Shown: in pieces, positions 43,382 through 53,613 of the stretch
How positions within the stretch are numbered: position 1 is the first letter of the stretch
How the letters are laid out: each line of letters opens with the position of its first letter
NCBI RefSeq assembly: GCF_958295425.1
Contig: NC_081142.1
Location: 27,050,822-27,114,821 of the forward strand
Length of the DNA: 64,000 bases
Source of the DNA: Solea solea
Taxonomy: Eukaryota > Chordata > Actinopteri > Pleuronectiformes > Soleidae
Direction of reading: 5' to 3'
Translations under genes and position numbers: made by a program
Notes under the pieces: model-generated
Told to the model about the DNA's origin: nothing
Database searches by the model: none
The model's input: the letters and a program-made list of their open reading frames with translations, nothing else

Positions 43382-43528
43382 GTCCTCAGGTGGATTTCAA
43401 ACTTGTTTGCCCACACTTTCCAAAATCTTTATAGAATTATGTAAAAGCGTGGACCTGACAAACGTCTTGGGTCCAGTGTGGCCCGGCTCTACTCTCTACT
43501 CCATGTGAGGAATGAAAAGCTCAGCATC
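43382..43528 (+). repeat. Duplicated enhancer-like block, unit B
   Basis: Partner of 42131-42266: 'cctcaggtggatttcaaact', 'tgtttgcccacactttccaa', 'tatagaattatgtaaaagcg' and 'ctactctctactccatgtga' with 'ggaatgaaaagctcagcat'. Similarity ends near 43528 in the right flank and at the 'cctcagg' word in the left flank. Direct orientation. Confidence 0.8.
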
Positions 43529-43700
43529 GCAGTCTGTGAATGGATGGCGCAGTTTGTTCAGCAGGGTTCGAAAGGCCAAGTACCCCGACAATGAGATGGC
43601 GGCATTTATATCCTTGCAACACAATTCATAAATAATGGATGAATCTGTAGATCTCTAGCATTGCTGTGCATCTACATGTCACAAGTGACTCAATGATGAT
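43529..43700. promoter_or_regulatory. Candidate conserved noncoding island
   Basis: Unique sequence next to unit B ('gaatggatggcgcagtttgt', 'caatgagatggcggcattta', 'ttcataaataatggatgaat'). The texture is enhancer-like, and together with unit B it may form one element. Conservation not testable here. Confidence 0.3.
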
Positions 43701-44599
43701 GTGGTAAAGCAGAGCTAAAGTGGTTTAAGGTCTATTCCGTGGAAGTCTCGGGATAAAGACGGCTAAGAGAACCAGGGGACACACTTCTTCTAGTATTCCC
43801 TCGTCGCCTGCGGGGAAAACGAGAGGAAGAAAAACTCTGCTCTCAGCTGTTTAACCTCCCGACACTGAGAACACTGTTACTGCTACAAGTGACTGTGGGA
43901 GTTTCAACATAGAGATAAACATTTGTTTTTGAACTTTTCTGCAAAGCATGGAAAACATTATATTTGTACATTGTGGCAGAATAAAGATGTTTGAATGTTA
44001 TTTTTCATTTCACATGTGTGATTTTGACATTTGTATAGTGACACTTCTGAGGTATTTTAGGTGCAATCGATGGTGGCATGTAACAATAGTAAGTGAGACA
44101 TCCGCGAGGAAGCGGTACACAGTTCGAGATCAAATGTTGTTAATTTTGTTGCAGATTTGTCGTAGTGTCAGGGAGTCATGTGATATGTTTTGGATGTGTT
44201 GTCTGTTTTTTCAAGCATATTTCTGAATTTTAACTTCTACATTTTTTCAGTATGTTCAGCACATTTTCTGTCTTCCATGTGGTAAAAAAACAAATGCCCG
44301 TACGCCTCCTTATGAGGCATGTATTATCTGTATTACTAAATCATCATAAGCACTAAATTCAATTACTGAATGATGATACATTTCATTAAATAAAAGACAC
44401 CAGAGGATGTTAGAGATGTTCACAAAATATGTTTATTTAAATATTTTGTCCATATTAAAATAACATAAAAATTGTAGATTATAATGTTTGCAACAATTAT
44501 TTAAACCTCAGGCACATTTTATTTGGTGTCCTGTTTTCATGCTGCCTTCAAGGACACAAAATGTGGCAATAGGTCAGTAACTAAACATTACTTTATTTA
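43701..44599. other. AT-rich unassigned interval
   Basis: A 92-codon frame (43948-44226) shows no domain. No repeat family recognised. Confidence 0.5.
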
Positions 44600-44632
44600 C
44601 TTGATTTATTTATTTATTTATTTATTTATTGT
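44600..44632. repeat. (TTTA)n microsatellite
   Basis: About seven TTTA/ATTT units. Confidence 0.95.
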
Positions 44633-44879
44633 TTAATAATTCCAATACTTGTTCTTGGTTTTGGATAATACAAATAAAAACTGTAGACATTAGAAACAAA
44701 CTCTCACATGAATGAGTGAATATTACGTAGTGAACCTTGGATTATTATTGGATTGATTATTCTGAGCCATAATAATGCATTGGACAAATAACCTAAACAG
44801 TTGAATTTGTCTCCTTTATTTAGTTGTATTTTCTGTATTTTCACAGTTTCTATATTTAATCTTGTCTTTGATATTTGGT

Positions 44880-45045
44880 TGTGTTTTTTTTTAGCTCATT
44901 TCTAATCTTGATTACCACTCAAAGTTGCTTTACACTGCAGTTTTTGCCATTCACCCATCCACACCCATTCACTCACAGCACATTTCTATCACACGTCTTT
45001 CTGGGAATTGAACACACAAGCTTCAAGTCTTTTGCATTTGCTTGC
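44880..45045 (-). mobile_element. tRNA-derived SINE with L2-like tail, minus strand, partial
   Basis: Starting at the tail: 'tctaatcttgattaccactc', 'aaagttgctttacactgcag', 'ttgccattcacccatccaca', then 'gggaattgaacacacaag'. This is the reverse complement of the same SINE family as at 2212-2403 and 52388-52572. The head is missing or decayed beyond 45020. The surrounding T-rich stretch (44810-45260) may contain other LINE-tail debris. Confidence 0.65.
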
Positions 45046-45764
45046 ATTTTATGTTAAGTGTGTTTTTGTATTTAGTCATGATTTTCATCTTTGGTTGTAT
45101 TTTCTGTATCAAACGTGATTTTTTTTTGTATTTCACTGCATCTTCCCATTTTCTTTTTATTCTCTGTATCATTGCTACGTTAAAGTGGTGTTTTCCATAT
45201 TTGGCTGTTTTCTATACTGCACGTCTGTTTCTGTATTTTCTGTGTAAACATGTGTTTGTGTCACACTGACAAAACGTGGAAGCTCGTCGTTCGTCTTCAC
45301 CTGATTGCATTTTCACCTTCACATACTGTAGCCACCACCTGGGTGTAAGATTGAATCCGATAATGGGGTAATTATTGTCAGAAATCTTGCCTTTGTTTAA
45401 TTACAATTACTTGGAAACAAAAAAAAGAAGCATTAGAAAGCTTATGAGGCTCGACTGAATTCTTCGTACCTTCAGTCACAGTGAGATGTTCACGGGCCTC
45501 ATGCCTGACGTGACAGTTGCTTGAAGGTGTTACCTCTCGCAGACCGCAGCGCTGCTGCTATGACCTGTTGTTAATGGTAGTCAGATGCATCCCTATAGGT
45601 GCAAATGAGGTGAAAATGAGGATCGTATAGAAGCGGCTGAGACCGCGAATTTGGCGTGTTTTTGTACGTCATGCAGGCACAAAACACATGATTCAGTGGA
45701 GCTTAATACTGATGCCAACATAAAAAAAAAAAAGGAAACATTATTCAGCCTCAGTCTTACAACT
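45046..45764. other. Unassigned interval
   Basis: T-rich to 45270, then mixed unique sequence. No feature recognised. A poly-A stretch sits at about 45721-45734. Confidence 0.45.
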
Positions 45765-46090
45765 TTAATTCAATTAAATTTATTTGTATAGCGCCACATA
45801 CATTATCTCAAGGCACTGTACATAGAAAGGCAGAAACCTTTAAAATGTTATAGCGAGAAGAGAAACTCCGATTCACACAATGAGCTTCAGTGGAGAGAGA
45901 AAAAAACAACTGTCTGTAATCTCTGTGCAGAAGAAATGTTCAGCCATCTGCCTCGACCAGTTGGGGTAGAAGGAAAAATGGGGGACAGAGGAGGAGAGGT
46001 AGGGGACAGAGAGGGAGGAGAGAGGTGAGGTAGAGGCAGAAGAGAGAGACGACAGTAGGAGCAGACTCCGGTCCTTGGTTGGGCTTTTGT
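45765..46090 (-). mobile_element. L2-like 3' end with GAG-rich body, minus strand
   Basis: Reads 'caattaaatttatttgtata', 'gcgccacatacattatctca', 'aggcactgtacatagaaagg', then 'cagccatctgcctcgaccag' and 'ttggggtagaagg' followed by GGGACAGAGAGG-type purine words. That is the standard word order of a very common teleost retroelement 3' region whose plus strand ends 'gcgctatataaataaaattg'. A second copy of the same family, interrupted, lies at 58190-59065. A plus-strand-oriented relative is at 48470-48672. No coding region is attached. Confidence 0.75.
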
Positions 46091-46659
46091 ATGTAAAACA
46101 CATTATTAAAAAGCTGCAAATAAATGACGTTGCAACACAGTAAAATACATCACAGCAGACATATCACACGCAACCTTTTCCATTCACTGTGCTCCTCTCA
46201 TTGTCTCGTCCTCTGATAAATCTGGAGAGATTCTGGATTGGTGATACATTTAAACACAAGAAAGCATCATTTGATAAAACCGTAAAACAAAGCTTTCTAA
46301 TATGTTTAGAGAAAATCAAAGAGTGACTAAATAGCCTGAGGGGATGTGTAGTGCCTGATTAACTTAAAACAATTAAGGTTTTTATTAAGAAACATTTTCC
46401 AATGTTTGTTAAATTTGAGTTGATCCAAGTTGAGTTGATCGATCCAAGGAATTTGAAATCACAGACCGTCCTCATCATGTCATTGGACTTTCAAATTTCT
46501 TAATAGAGAAAGAACACTGAACAATATTATCAATACTTTTTTAGCAGACATTAGTGGTAAAAAAAAAAAGTGTGTTAAGATGGGCGAGTTGGAAGAAGAT
46601 GACGACCATGGAGCTCAGTGATAATGCTTCCATGGTTCCCATTTTGTATAATTTACTTC
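46091..46659. other. Unassigned interval
   Basis: No gene. A poly-A run occurs at 46559-46569 followed by 'gtgtgttaagatgggcg'. The part at 46424-46448 repeats 'gagttgatccaagttgagttgatc'. Confidence 0.45.
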
Positions 46660-46848
46660 CCTTTAAAAAAAATTTAAACAGTCGTTGGGCTACGTCACCT
46701 TCGTCATTGCTCTGATTGGTTGTAAGTGCTTTCCTAGTGCGTGTGGAGGGAATTTGAAAGACAGCGGTTTATCCCGCCCCTTGGATTGAGCCCTGCCAAT
46801 TGTGTGTCCAGACCAAACATCTTGATGTAGGTCTGGTTTGCCAGGCTT
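46660..46848 (+). mobile_element. Miniature DNA element fragment ending in 'gtttgccaggct'
   Basis: The words 'ctgattggttgtaagtgctt', 'gacagcggtttatcccgccc', 'cttggattgagccctgcca' and 'ttgatgtaggtctggtttgc' match, from memory, the right part of a common fish DNA transposon whose end reads 'gggtctggtttgccaggcta'. It abuts the next element at 46849 with no spacer, so one element probably inserted at the edge of the other. Confidence 0.6.
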
Positions 46849-47586
46849 TTAAAGGCCACATAGACCGGAAGCTCCAATTAACGCTGCGTTTGTGTGTGTA
46901 TCTGCGTCATTACCTCGTTTATGAAACCCTAAAGTTTCAGAACAAACAGTTCAGCCACTGCTGAGAAAATAGTGTTGTATTGTTTTCCTGTGCTCTGCGA
47001 AGCGGATCGGCACTTCCGTATGTTGATGTTGTCATCAGTAAACCTCACTCCTCTCACCACCGTAGCGCCTCCTGGTGCAGCACTAGTCCGGGCACATCCG
47101 GTTGCGTACATTCAACCGCAGAAGAAGAAGAACTACTCTCGTTGTAGCTGCTGAGATGCAGAGCATCCACTGTGCCAGAGGGGGAGCTGTGTATCTGAGA
47201 GCTGGCCTACCAATTACGTCACTTCCAGGTACCTGGCCAATCAGAGGACAGCGGGAAAGCTCTCGTTGGCTGGCCAATCACAACACAGTCCACGTTCTGG
47301 GGGTGTGGTTTAAGTCTGAAACAGTGCGGCTGACGAGAGTGTCAGTGAGGAGATATTTTGATCGGCTCGTTTGCAGCGATTAGGAGGTTTTTAATCATGA
47401 AAACAAGTTAATATATGTAAGTAGACCTCCATAACTAACATATATATGTGACCATGAAAACAAGTTAATATATGTAAGTAGACCTCCATAACTAACATAT
47501 ATATGTGACCATGAAAACAAGTTAATATATGTAAGTAGACCTCCATAACATATATGTGTGATACAAGCATTCCATGTCACCTTTAA
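46849..47586 (+). mobile_element. TTAAAGGCCACATAG element, near-complete copy 2
   Basis: It starts 'ttaaaggccacatag', and on the minus strand its other end starts 'ttaaaggtgacatgg'. These ends agree at about 12 of 15 positions, so they look like short terminal inverted repeats with TTAA at both edges. The first 460 bases match copy 1 (3036-3491). The interior 47102-47383 is open for 93 codons and shares its first 70 with copy 1. The 3' part carries a 57-base tandem repeat. There is no transposase, so it would be non-autonomous. A TTAA target site would fit a piggyBac-like mobiliser, but that is inference. Confidence 0.7.
47396..47560. repeat. 57-bp tandem repeat, about 2.9 copies
   Basis: Units start at 47396, 47453 and 47510 with 'catgaaaacaagttaatata'. 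Units 1 and 2 are identical along their 57 bases. Unit 3 is shorter by a few bases ('ccataacatatatgtgtg' in place of 'ccataactaacatatatatgtg'). It lies inside the 3' part of the 46849-47586 element. Confidence 0.97.
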
Positions 47587-48005
47587 AAAAGAAAACATAA
47601 ATGAAGACCATGTCCACTCTGTTCACTTTACAGATAGAAATATGACCATGGAGGTCTATTGTACAGGATGATTGCACTTGAACTGTAAAACACACATAAA
47701 ATGAAATATAATTGCACATTGTATTACAGCCATCAATCACCAGTAACAACCAATGAAGACCAGTGGTTTCCCGGGTCTGGGACACACACACTGGGCCCAC
47801 TTTATATGCTGACAATAGTTCTTTGTGAGATTCTAGGTGCAGTCCAGAGTGTCCCTCTTTAGTGCCAAGTAGGGAAAAAGTACTTTACTGTTATGTCTTT
47901 ACTATTATGTGACTGAAATTGTGAGGTCTGATGGGGGGTGAGGTCCCAACAGGAGACCAACTAGACCAAATTTGTGTAACATTCTAAACAGTCATACACG
48001 TTTTA
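47587..48005. other. Unassigned interval
   Basis: No gene or repeat family recognised in about 420 bases. Confidence 0.5.
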
Positions 48006-48140
48006 ATGGTGGGAAGAAACTGGAGAGCTCAGACGGAAACCCACGCAGACACAGTGAGAACATCCAAACTCTGCACAGAACGGTCCCAGACTGGGAATCT
48101 TACCCAGCATCTTCTCGCTGTTCCACTGTTCCACCAAAGG
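48006..48140 (-). mobile_element. tRNA-derived SINE fragment (CAGCAAGAAGG family), minus strand
   Basis: Reads 'atggtgggaagaaactggag', 'aaacccacgcagacacagtg', 'agaacatccaaactctgcac' and 'gactgggaatcttacccagc'. This is the reverse complement of the family's 'tggagtttgcatgttctccc' and 'ggttcgattccc' region. Third copy of this family in the window. Confidence 0.75.
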
Positions 48141-48229
48141 TAAGTTTCAGTAATTGTACTTATTTACCAATTATCAATGCGTCAACACTAAAAACATTTA
48201 GGCCGATAGTTTTCTTTGTTTTCTCTCTC

Positions 48230-48672
48230 TTTATATTGTGCTTTTCCTCTCGCTCTCTCTTCTACAGGTATCCCTGATTCCAGAGCTTCAACACCACAGA
48301 TCAAATATTACAACTATAACTTTTAATATATACTATTATATAGCTACCCATTACGAACTGGTAACATTACTATTATCCTCATTCGCCTTCATCAGCGGCT
48401 TGTACTTTTCTGGGGGTCAGGAGCTGGAACCAACGACGGGATGATGAAGATAGAGGTGATTATGGGTCATTTTTTAAATGCTCCTGGTCTCTGTCTTCTT
48501 AGCTTTCCTCTCTTTGTAAGTGTATGTGATGTTTTGTCTGTTTGACTCTAGGGTTTCTTCCATTTTGTGGAGTTTTTCCTCACTCTGTGTCAGGGTCTAA
48601 GGACAGATGGTGTCACTTGTTGTACAGACTGTAAATTGTGATGTTGGGCTGTATAAATAAAATTGAGTTGAC
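48230..48672 (+). mobile_element. L2-like LINE 3' UTR, plus strand
   Basis: The last part reads 'tctagggtttcttccatttt', 'gtggagtttttcctcactct', 'gtgtcagggtctaaggac', 'acagactgtaaattgtgatg' and 'ttgggctgtataaataaaat' then 'tgagttga'. This is the standard 3' end of an abundant fish L2-type LINE ('gagtttttccttcccactgt', 'gggtctaagg', 'gctatataaataaaattga'). The upstream 48240-48460 part is likely 3' UTR too but is less sure. No reverse-transcriptase frame. Confidence 0.75.
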
Positions 48673-48877
48673 TCATTTCAAAATTAAGAGGCCTTTTTGT
48701 GTGAAACGTATGTGTAATATTTCCTGTACCTTTGACCAGGAACGTTTTATCCAACATACCTTTTAGCTGGCTGGGTAAACTCAGCAGTCATCCTTCAAAT
48801 AGCTGTGGAAAAAGCTCCTGTTCAATTATTGATTGACAGTAAAAAGCTTGTGGGTTCATTAAGATCATAGATGTGCT
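48673..48877. other. Short unassigned interval
   Basis: No feature seen. Confidence 0.5.
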
Positions 48878-48890
48878 GGGGGGGGGGGGG
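48878..48890. repeat. Poly-G run
   Basis: Thirteen consecutive G bases. Confidence 0.93.
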
Positions 48891-50078
48891 TAATGCTCCA
48901 AAACTGGGGTAACTGCACAGCACTTAGTCACAGATGGCCCCGGTGACAGTGCTCCATAGCTGGGAGGAAGAAGCAGAGTGAGACAGGAGCCTGGATATCA
49001 CACTGAAGCTGGTATTGGTGAACCATTAAACACTGAGCCAGGCTGCTTCTGCTAAGGATCTGTGTATCTGCTCGAGGGGAGCTCAAAGCAACAGCCACTG
49101 ACAAACCTTTAAACGTCACCTCTTACTCCTCTCAGAAGGAGCCCTCTCTCTCTCTCTCTCACGATGCCACGCGTGAATTAAGACTGGTGTCTGCTAAAGA
49201 ACATGAATATCCATGCATGATCAAATCAAAGCGCGTGTCAGAAAAGAACAATGGACAACACATCTATCTTTGGAAAGGCTTCTAAAGGGAAGAGGTCATT
49301 AAAAGATTAAATAAACAACATAAACATGTAATATCAGTTAAAAATACTATACACTGTAAATAATACAGCTATTACAAAGTTATCGTCAGTCATAAATAAA
49401 TAATACACTATATGAAATGAGATAAAGTCATTTTTGGATTATCATCAACAGAGACCAACAATTTGTGTGAATACACAACTGACAGAGATAAAACAAAAAT
49501 ACATAGAGACATATTTAGACAGACACTTTTCACACTATATACTCCAACACCATCACTAACCAGATATAAAAAAATAGATTGAAGCCGAAGGCTTATTTTT
49601 GCCTCACCTACACAATCAGCGAGATAACAAGCAGGAAAGAAACAAAACAAGACAAACTGAGAAACATCTATATTTTACATTCAAAACTGACTTTCTTTTT
49701 CTTAACCTAACTTTACAATGTTATTGTAATCAAGAATTAGAGTTGTAGATAATAGTAGTACACAGAATACTACATTTTTCTCCTGCTATAACTTCATTGT
49801 GCCAGTTCGGAGCTTTCTATGTGATGTTTGTATGTTTTCCACAAGTATTTTTGCTTATTTTAACCATAAAAGCACCAGAGAATGTCCGGTTACTAAGTGC
49901 TTTTGCCCATTTTTCCAGAATATTTTCCAATATCTGGCAGTTATTCACAATTTACTGCATGTAAAAATACTGGTTTAACAATTTAAAATGAAGCGTAGCA
50001 CAAAACGTCTCCTAACTACAGTAAAGCAGAATATGCTTTTGTAAACTTGTCGTCAGCGATACACTCGGTTTTAAAGGG
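48891..50078. other. Unassigned interval
   Basis: About 1.2 kb. A (CT)n run lies at about 49145-49161. The word 'gattgaagccgaaggcttat' near 49578 looks vaguely familiar as a fish repeat word, but I cannot place it. No gene. Confidence 0.45.
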
Positions 50079-50407
50079 TTAAACATCCACTGTGTAAAAC
50101 TTGGGTGAAATAATTTCAGCCAGAAATTGAATATATATTAATTGCATTGATGATTTTTTTTGTGTATAATCAACTGAATGTATGAATTGTTGTTTTCTTT
50201 AACCCAGAATGAGCCCTTTATACCCACATCAGGATTGGCCACCATGTTGGACCAACATGTTTTTAATGGACTAACTAAACTCCTTTTGAGTTTTAATGGT
50301 AACTGAAGACTATTATGGGTTGTCCTACGTGCTGGGAAGGGAAGGGTGAGGCGAGAGCTGCAGCTACACCAGAAGATTTTGCTAAATTCTACACAATGTA
50401 CCTTTAA
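50079..50407 (+). mobile_element. TTAAAGGTCCAGTGTGTAAG miniature element, full length
   Basis: Left end 'ttaaacatccactgtgtaaa'; right end on the minus strand 'ttaaaggtacattgtgtaga'. The interior has 'gtataatcaactgaatgtat', 'gaattgttgttttctttaac', 'ccagaatgagccctttatac', 'ggccaccatgttgg', and 'gaagggaagggtgaggcg'. This matches the classic body and both ends of one of the most abundant percomorph miniature elements (about 330 bases). The 118-codon minus frame over it is spurious. This is the best reference copy for the partial ends at 20965 and 23149. Confidence 0.85.
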
Positions 50408-52387
50408 GACGTGCTGGTGTTGTATCAGATGTGGATGACTGTTTGTTAGCAAGTTAACACACACAAATAAAATTTGGCTAAACCACAGTTGCACAAGCTA
50501 TGCATGACAATAAATGAACAGGTGTATTTAAATAGTGGCCGGTGAGTGTAATTTTTTTTTGGCACCCCAGGAAGAATATAGCTACAGCGATGCCGCAGCT
50601 AATAGGGATGTGACTAAATCCGTACTGAGCAGCAACAGCACTGACATTACAGTATGTGACAGTCTTGTATGGCGTGGCACACTCACTTCACTTTTAGAGT
50701 CAATTTAGAGGGTAGTTAACGTTCAGGGTGAGGGCTGGCTGCAGCGCCCTGAAGCCAGGTAATGGGTCTCTCAACGGAAGCAAGTGCAATATGAATTCAG
50801 AGGCTGTTTCATTAAAAAACCTGCTATCTAGGTCACTTGAACTAACAGCATAAAGATCACTGAATTATTAACTATAATTGGTGCACCTTGCTAAAAAAAA
50901 AGACTCAAACAAAGGAGTCTTTAATTGTATGTTGGTTTTTTTTTCGTATTTTTTTTTTTTAAGGATTCTGTTTACAAAACTAGGACCAATTACTACAGTG
51001 GAAAAGCACACGCAGCTATATTAAGCCACAGAATTCCTTCCACTGGTTAACGATGCAGCAGCAGCAGCTCATGATTATGTATAAACAACACAATGAAAAA
51101 TCAAAATGTCGAGATGAAAAGATTTTCCTCCACTTGCAGCGCTGTACTATATGTTCATAATTAAGTCAGAGAAAGAGAGGACTTTTCCATTCCCCCTGAG
51201 GTGGACCAGGTTAAATTGAGTTGAAAATGAGATTTTAGCATCTCCTGCAATAATAGCAGGGAGCTGAACTTGGGTATGATCTCTGTTAATAGAGTGAGAG
51301 CACAGGAGAATTTGGTGTTACTCTGTGAATAGAGGCAGAGCAGGTGGAAACTAGGATCCTTTTCATGAACAGACATGAAGTCAATTAGACAGTAGAGAGT
51401 GAGTGTGAAGAGTGGAGGGTGGAACATGTGCTTAAAGGCAGGAGGAATCTGGAGCCATGCGTGGTTAGCGATGTTTTTCCGTCGACGTCATATCATAGAT
51501 GTGAAGGAGAACTGGCCGGGAACCAAGAAAATCAGCTCCAACTAATTTAAGTGGCCATTACTTAACTGTGAGATTAACAACAAATCTCACTGTGAGATTA
51601 AAAAAAATCCCAGTCTTTTTCCAAATATAAACAATATTAACCAAATACTGTTCTTATGATGTATTTTAATTTTGTGACATCTTAGACTTTTACTAGATTA
51701 CAAGAATTTGATTTTCCAAGTCATTAACAATGTGAACTGCAGCAGTACAAAAGAGTTTGGGGTCAAAATGGATTACAGCTCAATGGATAAAGCATAATAC
51801 TGTCTGTTTCAAGAACAAGCAACAATGTTTATATTCTGTATTCCACTGAAATTGTGTATTCAAATGAGGCTCAGAAATACAGTCAGGACAAATCAGTTTC
51901 TAAGATGGTTACGCAATTTAGTGTTATGCAAACATTTCTCAAAATAGCTTTAAAAAAACTGTATTTATTGAGGATTGATACAAGTGTTAGCATATAATAA
52001 GCAATATGTTTATTTGGGATATACCATGTTCATTATTGCCTCTCACTCTCCCTCTCTCTCTCTTTATATCCTCCAAAACACGAGAACAAGCTTGATTCAG
52101 ATGTTTTTTTGTTAGCAATAGCATGTTAGCCTTTGTTAGCCACTTGTCAAAACCAACACAATGTGTCTTCCCCAAAATCAAGGTTTAAAAAAGCTAGCAC
52201 ATACTGTGTACAATGTACTTTCTTCTTAAGAGGCTGAATCACTTCTTAAGATGGACTCATGTCAACACCTGGACATAACATATACCATGGTACTTCATAT
52301 ACTGCTATAGCACATGGAATAATGCTTGCAACGGTATAGAAACATCGTCCATACCATGGTACTAATACTCATACTAAGTTAAAAGTA
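50408..52387. other. Unassigned interval
   Basis: About 2 kb without recognisable genes. It contains T runs at 50938-50960, a 'cagcagcagcagc' word at 51056-51067, a direct repeat of 'tcactgtgagattaa' type words at 51565-51602, and a (TC)n run at 52041-52062. The interval 50560-51440 is repeat-poor and may contain conserved noncoding sequence. Confidence 0.45.
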
Positions 52388-52575
52388 TGGGCAGTGGTAG
52401 CTCAGCAGTAGAGAGCGACCACTGAGTCTGAAAAATGTCTACATGTCGATGTGTCCTTGAGCAGTGCTAGGTGAATGGGTGAATGGGTGAATGGATGAAT
52501 GGAAAACTGTAGAGTAAAGCAGCTTTGATTGGTCATCAAGACTAGAAAAGTGCCATATAAATACAAATGTATTAA
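52388..52575 (+). mobile_element. tRNA-derived SINE with L2-like tail, near full length
   Basis: The head 'gggcagtggtagctcagcag' has an A-box-like 'tggtagctcagcag'. The B-box region has decayed. The tail runs 'aactgtagagtaaagcagct', 'ttgattggtcatcaagacta', 'gaaaagtgccatataaatac'. This is the best copy of the family seen at 2212-2403 and 44880-45045. A 'gtgaatgg' octamer repeats about four times (52470-52502), typical of the family's middle. Confidence 0.85.
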
Positions 52576-52815
52576 AGGGACACAGTCATTATCAGCATGT
52601 ACAATCACTAAGACTTGAGTGAAAAATGTATTTATGTTGGAATCCATTGGAAATAAATTATTGCAATGAATTATAGAAAAGATAAGAAACATGTGTTAAC
52701 CAAGACATACAGTATTTCAATGTTTTTTTACATTACAATATGAATGTTTTGACTCTGGCATTAATGACATCAAGTTATGTTAAGTATGAGGTTAAGTATG
52801 AGTTTTTTTTTGGGC

Positions 52816-52817
<2 letters not shown>

Positions 52818-52848
<31 letters not shown>
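52818..52848. repeat. (CAAT)n microsatellite
   Basis: About eight CAAT units, followed by variant 'cgatcactcagtcaatgg'. Confidence 0.95.
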
Positions 52849-52956
52849 ATCACTCAGTCAATGGATCAATAATAATAATGGATCAATGAATTTCCAATGT
52901 CCAATTAATTTATTCATTTCTGATCAAAGGTGACAAAAATTTAACCCAACAATTTG

Positions 52957-53044
52957 TGTATATGTATATATACATATACACTATATGTATATGTATATAT
53001 GTATATATACATATATACATATATACATATATACATATACACAA
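52957..53044. repeat. (TATATG/CATATA) self-complementary array
   Basis: Alternating 'tatatg' and 'catata' words over about 88 bases with extensive two-fold symmetry. The left half carries mainly TATG words and the right half mainly CATA words, so the whole can fold as one large hairpin or cruciform. Confidence 0.93.
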
Positions 53045-53149
53045 CTGTAGAACTGTACTGTATTTATTAATATACAATTCATAAGACACACAAAAAAAAT
53101 GCTTAACACGTGTCAGGAAACTGGTTTGACAGTCGATGCCACATGTGTG

Positions 53150-53560
53150 CAGAAGAGATTGTTTACAGCACGATCACACACCGGGGGTCGCGGACTGCCT
53201 TTCAATTAAACCTGTTGTCTTTAACATCTCAAATATGCAATTAAGCTAATTGGTCTTTGTTATCCATCGTGGAAGAGGACGATGATAAGGGGCAGGGCCT
53301 CATCAGTCGCCTCTCAGCCCAGTTCATTGGCCTTTTCGCTGTAATCTGCTTCACTAGCGGCACTCTGCCCTCCCCATTAGACTATCCCCTGTGGAGGGCC
53401 TTTTCCTGCATTACACTGTAACAGGCTTGGTTAATAATACATTAATGAAGAGCTGCTCCTCCAGATTAGGTGGTGGCCCCTCTGATAATGGGGAGCTGGA
53501 AGAGGGCCAGGCAATCACCTCACTGTTGTAATCTAACCTTGGGTTAAATAAGCTTTTGTC

Positions 53561-53562
<2 letters not shown>
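53150..53562. promoter_or_regulatory. Candidate conserved noncoding island
   Basis: Repeat-free, with 'aatatgcaattaagctaatt' (about 53231), 'taatacattaatgaagagct' (about 53435) and other TAAT-core words. Enhancer-like texture. Confidence 0.34.
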
Positions 53563-53599
<37 letters not shown>

Positions 53600-53613
53600 G
53601 GAGGGAGGGAGGG
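53563..53613. repeat. (GA)n then (GGGA)n purine tract
   Basis: About sixteen GA units followed by four to five GGGA units. Purine-only on the plus strand. Confidence 0.95.

Noticed and set aside
47396..47560. CRISPR array
   Set aside because: The three units are contiguous identical 57-base tandem copies without variable spacers, in a vertebrate genome.
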